Positions 59,151-64,000 of a stretch of 64,000 nucleotides of DNA are shown here, piece after piece (position 1 is the first letter of the stretch; the number at the start of each line of letters is the position of its first letter). The notes under the pieces are model-generated. The model was not told where the DNA came from, ran no database searches, and worked only from the letters and a program-made list of their open reading frames with translations. Both the position numbers and the translations under genes were made by a program. Origin of the DNA: Nageia nagi (lineage: Eukaryota > Pinophyta); NCBI GenBank assembly GCA_050084985.1, contig JBITNC010000002.1:24800001-24864000 (forward strand), written 5' to 3'.

Positions 59151-60440
59151 CATAAAGGGGATTTTACATCAGAACGTACATCAGTGATCCATAATCTAAA
59201 AGATTGAAAATTCACTTTAATCCTTTCCAAGGACCATTTCACACTTAATTATTTGCAAATGGAAGTTTTAGATAAATAAAATCCAAAACTAGAGAAGGGT
59301 AATATTCACAAAGACACAGAGACAAGATAATTTACCCTAGTTCACCCAATGTGGGCTACATCCAACAATAAAAGATCTCTTCAATTAGTGGATGGAATAA
59401 CATATAGTAACCTCCAAAATCCTCCAACACCTCTTCTTACATTCACATACTCAATACAGCTCTAAAAAACATAGAATATTGAACTCAACTCTCCAAAATT
59501 TACTTTCTCCTAAACACATCCAAATTGTCCCTTTTTATAATAAAATTTGGGCTCAATTTTGGATTGTTTTACAACTAGGAAGTAACCATAAAAATACTAT
59601 TTCTAGATACCCATTTGGCTCATCTATCATTAGTTAAAATTTGGGCTTAAATGGTTGAGCCAATCTCCAGATATGAGCCTTTGAAAATAAAAACAACTGA
59701 TCTTTGATTTGTACAAACTTGCAAAAATAGCTTCAACCCAATTTAAAAATAATACTACACCTTTGAAAATCCAAATACATGCAAAAATCACTTTAATAGG
59801 TGGATCCAATAAAATTATGCCACTTGGAACCATGCAATGGTCATCCAAGGGGACTAGGATAGTCAACTCCAAGTAGTTGGCAGTGCTAGGTGGGTGGTAG
59901 GTCAATAGGAGGCTAGTGTATACATGGTGACTGCTTGTAGATCTAAGGTGGTTAGTTGTTAGGTAAACCTCCCACTCCTCACCATAATCTCTTGTAGATT
60001 GGCTCCACTCATGTTCAATAGCTTCTACCCCACTTCAGCCTCCAAACAGCCCCACTCCACTCCATAGTGGAACCCAATGTAGTGGACTCTATGCAAACTT
60101 GGTGGCCTCTTCCACATTATCCTATTGCAAGTTTTCCCATTGAAACTTATTGCCCATATTTTAGGTTTTAAAATATTTAATTTTGTTTCTTTCCTTTTGA
60201 TTCTTATTTTTGAAAAATACACCATAACTCTCACAAATGAAGTTGAATTCTTGATTCAAAAGAAGCATCAAAAAGCTGAAGATGAACTAAACACACTAAA
60301 CATGACATTACTAAATATGAGAGGATCTAAATTTTAGATCATTACTCCCAACTAAGAGAGATATTTTGACCCCAAAAGCATTTAGGATGATGGAATAAGG
60401 TGAGGGTAGAGCTCCCTCACCTGATTAACTGCATACCACT
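59151..60440 (-). other. LTR-like sequence, probable solo or partial LTR
   Basis: The segment 59325-59360, 'accctagttcacccaatgtg' and 'ggctacatccaacaa', resembles in wording the copia LTR here ('gtggttcctccctccttggg', 'agtacatccacaac'). On the minus strand, near 59535-59550, 'TTATAAAAAGGGACAATTTG' could be its TATA box and start region. No second copy lies in the window, and I cannot fix the ends. No gene in the rest. Confidence 0.3.
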
Positions 60441-60559
60441 TGGCCTTATATGGGTATTGGCCCTTTTAACTAATACACCACACCTCACATTCACCATTAT
60501 GAAATTAGATTTTCTTCTTTTATAATATTCCATATTTAGATAAAACATTCATGTGCTCA

Positions 60560-60870
60560 ATGGCTAAATCCTCAACTGATGGTAACATAACACCTACATC
60601 TTCTACAACCAAAGTTGGTTTGTACAACTTCAAATTCTCAATATTCATAACGGAATAAATCTACATATATGGTGGTAGGTCTAATCGAAATGCATTATCA
60701 CCCATTTTTCCAATGATAGTGAAAGGACTATACCTTATCGGTTTCAAATTTTTCCCCTTACCATGTTGTCTCTCCTTGCTAAGATGAAGCCATACTTGAT
60801 CCCCAACCTAAAACTTGTGATCCACTCTATGATGATCATGTCTTTCATTATATTTAGCTTAAATATTCTC
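60560..60870 (-). pseudogene. Integrase C-terminal region of chromovirus-like gypsy element E
   Basis: The minus strand reads 'HDHHRVDHKF.VGDQVWLHL', 'SKERQHGKGKNLKPIRYSPF', 'TIIGKMGDNAFRLDLPPYM', 'IYSVMNIENLKLYKP'. This is the GPY/F-type integrase tail of plant gypsy elements (V-G-D-x-V-W-L and G-P-F-x-I-x-x-K-x-G-x-N-A-F). Two stops occur where Gln is expected. I see no readable chromodomain further left, so whether it is a true chromovirus is undecided. Confidence 0.7.
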
Positions 60871-61760
60871 CAAATATTCCTAAACCTTTTAATGAATCAA
60901 CTTATTCCTCTCAATAAAATTATTTTCCCACTCATCATTATGAAGAAGACTATCTCCATAACTAGATGACGCAAAGGCCATATCAAAAGGTGACTTTCAA
61001 AATAACCAAAACATGTCTCAAAAGGAGATTTATTAGTAGAAGAGGGTATAGCCTAATTGTATGCATGTTGTATATAAATCAAATGTTCATTCCAATTCTA
61101 AGGATGCTTACCATAATAACCTCATAAAATGTGTACCATTATCATGTTTACCACTTTTGTTTTTCCATCTGTCTATGGATAAAAAGTTGTACTCCTATTT
61201 AACTTAGTGTCTATCCTTTCCCACAAAGAAGTCCAAAATTTGCCAAGAAACTTGGTATCCTTGTCAAAAATTATAGAAGTAGGGAGACTAAAATGTATCC
61301 ACACATAAGTAAAGAAAATATTAGTTGCTTCTTAACCTGTCATATTCTTTTTACATGGAATTATAATACACATTTTATTGAATAGATCAACAACCACATA
61401 CAAATAATCATATCCTCTTTTAGAAACAAGTAAACCTCCAACAAAATCCATAGAAATACTCTCCCATGGTCATTTATGAACAAATAGTGGCATATAAAGA
61501 TCCAACTTCTTATTATTGGGTTTGCTAATACTACATAACATACAACCGCTGATATACCTGGATACATTTTAGTCCAATAATAATACCTTTGTAAATTAAC
61601 AAGAGTTTTACCAACACCAAAGTGTCCTAAAATATGAGAAGTGTGAGATTTTCTAATTAAATCATTCCTCTTACCTTTATTAATGCAAAGCTTTCCCAAA
61701 TGAAAAAGTAATCCATCATGCATATGAAATTCTATATTTCCATTTTCATTACCAAGACTT
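60871..61760 (-). pseudogene. Integrase N-domain and core of gypsy element E
   Basis: Open piece 61723-61361: 'MHDGLLFHLGKLCINKGKRN', then 'RKSHTSHILGHFGVGKTL' and 'NLQRYYYWTKMYPGISAVV'. This is the His pair of the HHCC domain (H-x3-H with GHFG) and its hydrophobic follow-up; the Cys pair is only partly readable. The core to the left is broken by frameshifts but includes 'MPLFVHKWPWE.FLWILLE'-like sequence near 61440-61500. It lies in the expected place, between RNase H and the integrase tail. Confidence 0.65.
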
Positions 61761-62310
61761 AATCTATAATATATATTTTGGAAATCAGGATCATCAGTAT
61801 ATTATTCTCTATAACCCTCATCCATCAAAGAAATATCTTGTAAAATTACAATAACTACAACTATTGGAGGTCTAGACAACATATCAGCAATCTTATTTTG
61901 TGAACCCTTTTTATATTTAATCACCAAATGAAATTGTTGCAAAAAATCCCATCCAATAAAAATGTCTTGATTGTTGCAATTTAGATTGTGATTGAAGATA
62001 CTATAAGGGTTGATGATCTGTATGTATTATTGTCTCTTTACCTACCAAATAGTGTTTCTATTTTTTCACACTTTGAACTAATGCAAATAACTCTTTATCA
62101 TAAGTGGGATAGTTTCTTACCGCACTATTAAACATTTTTGAGTGATAATAAGACAAATGTATTTCTTGTAGCAAACTGCACTGTATCAATTTCAATTTTA
62201 AAAGATTTTTGAAGATTAGGCAAAGCAAGCACTAGAGCATTATTGATTTTTCTTTTAAGAAAATCAAAAGCATGTTATTCTTTTCCTCCCCACTGAATCC
62301 CATGATTCTT
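61761..62310 (-). pseudogene. RNase H region of gypsy element E
   Basis: The minus strand has 'FKIEIDTVQFAT' near 62170-62200, where the usual catalytic Asp lies in I-x-x-D-A/T-S/V, then frameshifted sequence with 'YHSKMFNSA' near 62130. Heavily decayed; called mainly by its position between RT and integrase. Confidence 0.45.
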
Positions 62311-63060
62311 CCCTCTAATAGCATGTAGTGGAGAAGCCATAAAAGAAAAATTAGTAATAAACTTACATAAATATTGCACAACCCAAGAAAACTCCATATT
62401 TCTATCACATTAGTGGGAGTAGGCCAGTTCACCATAGCCTCTACTTTGGCAAGATTTATCTTCAATTGGCCTTCACCTACAATGCGGCCTAGATAAATTA
62501 AGCTTTTCCTCACACTCACACTTAGATATTTTCAAAAAGAGTTTAGCTTCCCTTAAAACTTCAAATACTTTATGAATGTGCACCACATGATCATTCCAAT
62601 CATTTTTGTAAATGAGAATATCATCAAGATACACAATAACAAATCATCAATAAAAGGTCTCAACACCTCATTCATCACTCTCATAAAAGTAGTAGGAGCA
62701 TTGCATAAATCAAATGGTAAAACCAACCACTCAAACAATCCTTATTTAGTTTTAAAATTAGTTTTCCAAACATCCTCTTCTTTAACTTGTAATTGATAAT
62801 AACCACTCCTAAAATCAAGTTTTGTAAAGAATTTAGCTTTTTGCAATTGGTCAATTAAATCATCAATACATGGCAATGTATATCAATTTTTAACCATGAT
62901 TTTCTTTAATGCCTTGTAATCCATACACATTCGCTAAGTTCCAAGTTTCTTTAGAATTATAATAATAGGGTAACAACATGGTGATATGCTTGGTATAATG
63001 ACTCCTTGATCTAATAATTCCTTAACTTGTTTCTTAATTTATTTACTTTCCATGATATAA
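62311..63060 (-). pseudogene. Reverse transcriptase of gypsy element E
   Basis: Read on the minus strand from 63050: 'KKQVKELLDQGVIIPSISPC', 'MCMDYKALKKIMVKN', 'LPCIDDLIDQLQKAKFFTKL', 'DFRSGYYQLQVKEEDVWKTN', '[20 protein letters not shown]', '[13 protein letters not shown]', then, after a 1-base shift, '[19 protein letters not shown]' (YLDD intact, about 62635). 'AKVEAMVNWPTPTNV' and 'EIWSFLGLCN' continue at 62430. Less decayed than the family 1 copies, but with several stops at expected Gln or Arg codons. Confidence 0.8.
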
Positions 63061-63308
63061 TGTCTATATAAGCCAATATTATGAAGTGCTACATCAGGTT
63101 GATACAATTGAATTTGGTGTTGTATATCTCTTTTAGGTGGAAGTTCTTTAGGTATTTGAAATAAATACTTAATTTTAGAAATTACCTCTTTAACTTCTTC
63201 TTTGTATCAAGGTTCACATTCATCAATAGATTTAATGATTTCCACTTCATTTTGAGATCTCACCATTGCAAGTGCAAACATTTATCATGTATTAATAAGT
63301 CTCTTTGA

Positions 63309-63779
63309 TTATCCTATAGTAATCAAAGGAATATTCTTTTTCTTATTTTTATAAGCACTAACCATATATTCAATTCCATATTTAATGAGTCTATATTTAT
63401 TTTCCTTTCTACAAAATAAAGCATCTCTATCCCATACATAAGGACTTCTAAGCACAATCCCACAAATATCCAAAGGAACAACATCAAGTAAAACTTCATC
63501 AATGAAATCCTTATTAATTCCAAACTTCAATTTGCATTGTTGAGTTACCTCTAACTTGGACTTTTTATGAACCCATACCAATGGATATGGGTGTGGATGT
63601 GGTTGAGTAGTGAGTGCAAGTGATCTAAGATATTTCTTAGCAATCAAGTTAGCTTGTGAACCAGGATCAAACAATGTATCAATCTTTGTTTTCTTAGCTT
63701 GTACTTTGACATGAAAAAGTTCAATTTTCTTCTTTTCCTCATCTTCTTTAGGTTTATTATGCAACACCATACATGTCAT
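63309..63779 (-). pseudogene. Protease region of gypsy element E
   Basis: A 156-codon open stretch: 'ELFHVKVQAKKTKIDTLFDP', then 'GSQANLIAKKYLRSLAL', later 'KLKFGINKDFIDEVLLDVVP' and 'GIVLRSPYVWDRDALFCRK'. The motif D-P-G-S-Q-A-N-L-I corresponds to the retropepsin D-[ST]-G site, with Pro in the middle position. I cannot tell whether that Pro is a normal variant of this lineage or damage. The frame is open over its whole length, the longest intact domain of element E. Confidence 0.65.
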
Positions 63780-63850
63780 TTTCTCATCTATATCATAACC
63801 ATATTCTATTTCTTTTGCAATAATATTCTCTTATTTTTTTCCCTTTATAT

Positions 63851-63912
63851 ATAGGGCATAATTTAGGATGCAATTTCCAACATTTAGCCTTTAAATGACC
63901 TTCTTTCTTACA
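63851..63912 (-). pseudogene. Gag zinc knuckle of gypsy element E (gag continues past the window)
   Basis: The minus strand reads 'CIHCKKEGHLKAKCWKLHP', a complete CX2CX4HX4C knuckle that would bind the genomic RNA. All four ligands are present. It lies about 70 bp upstream of the protease stretch; the remainder of gag is cut off at the right edge. Confidence 0.75.
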
Positions 63913-64000
63913 ATGAATGCATATATCTTTGGATTTTACTTTTTGTACCATAGATGTAATTTTCTTTTTGTCTTTCCCATTTTATTTATTCTTTTTAGAA

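Overview
This window is repeat-dense, AT-rich nuclear DNA of a land plant. It holds no intact host gene that I can find. The evidence for a plant is plant-type Ty3/gypsy elements (Tat-like and chromovirus-like), a plant-type Ty1/copia element with an initiator-Met tRNA primer site, a plant-type LINE, and a fragment of a plant-type serine hydroxymethyltransferase (SHMT). The deep nesting, long LTRs and very old decayed copies suit a large, slowly purged genome such as a gymnosperm. That is an inference, not something the sequence proves.

Layout. 1-3610 (minus): 3' half of a gypsy element of 'family 1' (end of RT, RNase H, integrase, then an accessory ORF cut by the window edge). 4234-6560 (minus): decayed coding sequence with a coiled coil, unassigned. 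7770-13319 (minus): a second, Tat-like gypsy element (integrase, RNase H, RT, protease, gag C-terminus, primer site). 15390-15760 (minus): a gag fragment. 16500-17458: three blocks of tandem repeats. 17880-19818 and 51964-52850 (plus): the two halves of one LINE. Between them lies a nested block of about 32 kb: LTR (19819-21639), family 1 copy A (22029-30215), a 5'-truncated LTR (30216-30891), family 1 copy B (31277-50110) and its 3' LTR (50153-51963). Copy B is itself split by a copia element (40020-48965, minus) flanked by a perfect 5-bp target duplication. 52850-57730: no recognisable gene. 57740-59150 (plus): decayed gag-like sequence. 59250-60360: LTR-like sequence. 60560-64000 (minus): a chromovirus-like gypsy element running off the right edge (integrase, RNase H, RT, protease, gag zinc knuckle).

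The three family 1 copies share two features that go beyond a textbook gypsy element. In A and B an extra RNase H-like domain lies between protease and RT. In all three copies a long ORF of unknown function follows integrase; in copy B it is about 1,200 codons and ends in a coiled coil. The copia element is the youngest layer (LTRs about 98% identical by eye). Between its primer site and its gag gene it carries about 91 codons of host SHMT in the opposite orientation to the element. All coding sequences here are broken. The recurring damage is stops where CAA, CAG or CGA is expected and G-to-A changes at catalytic codons, the pattern expected from deamination of methylated cytosine.
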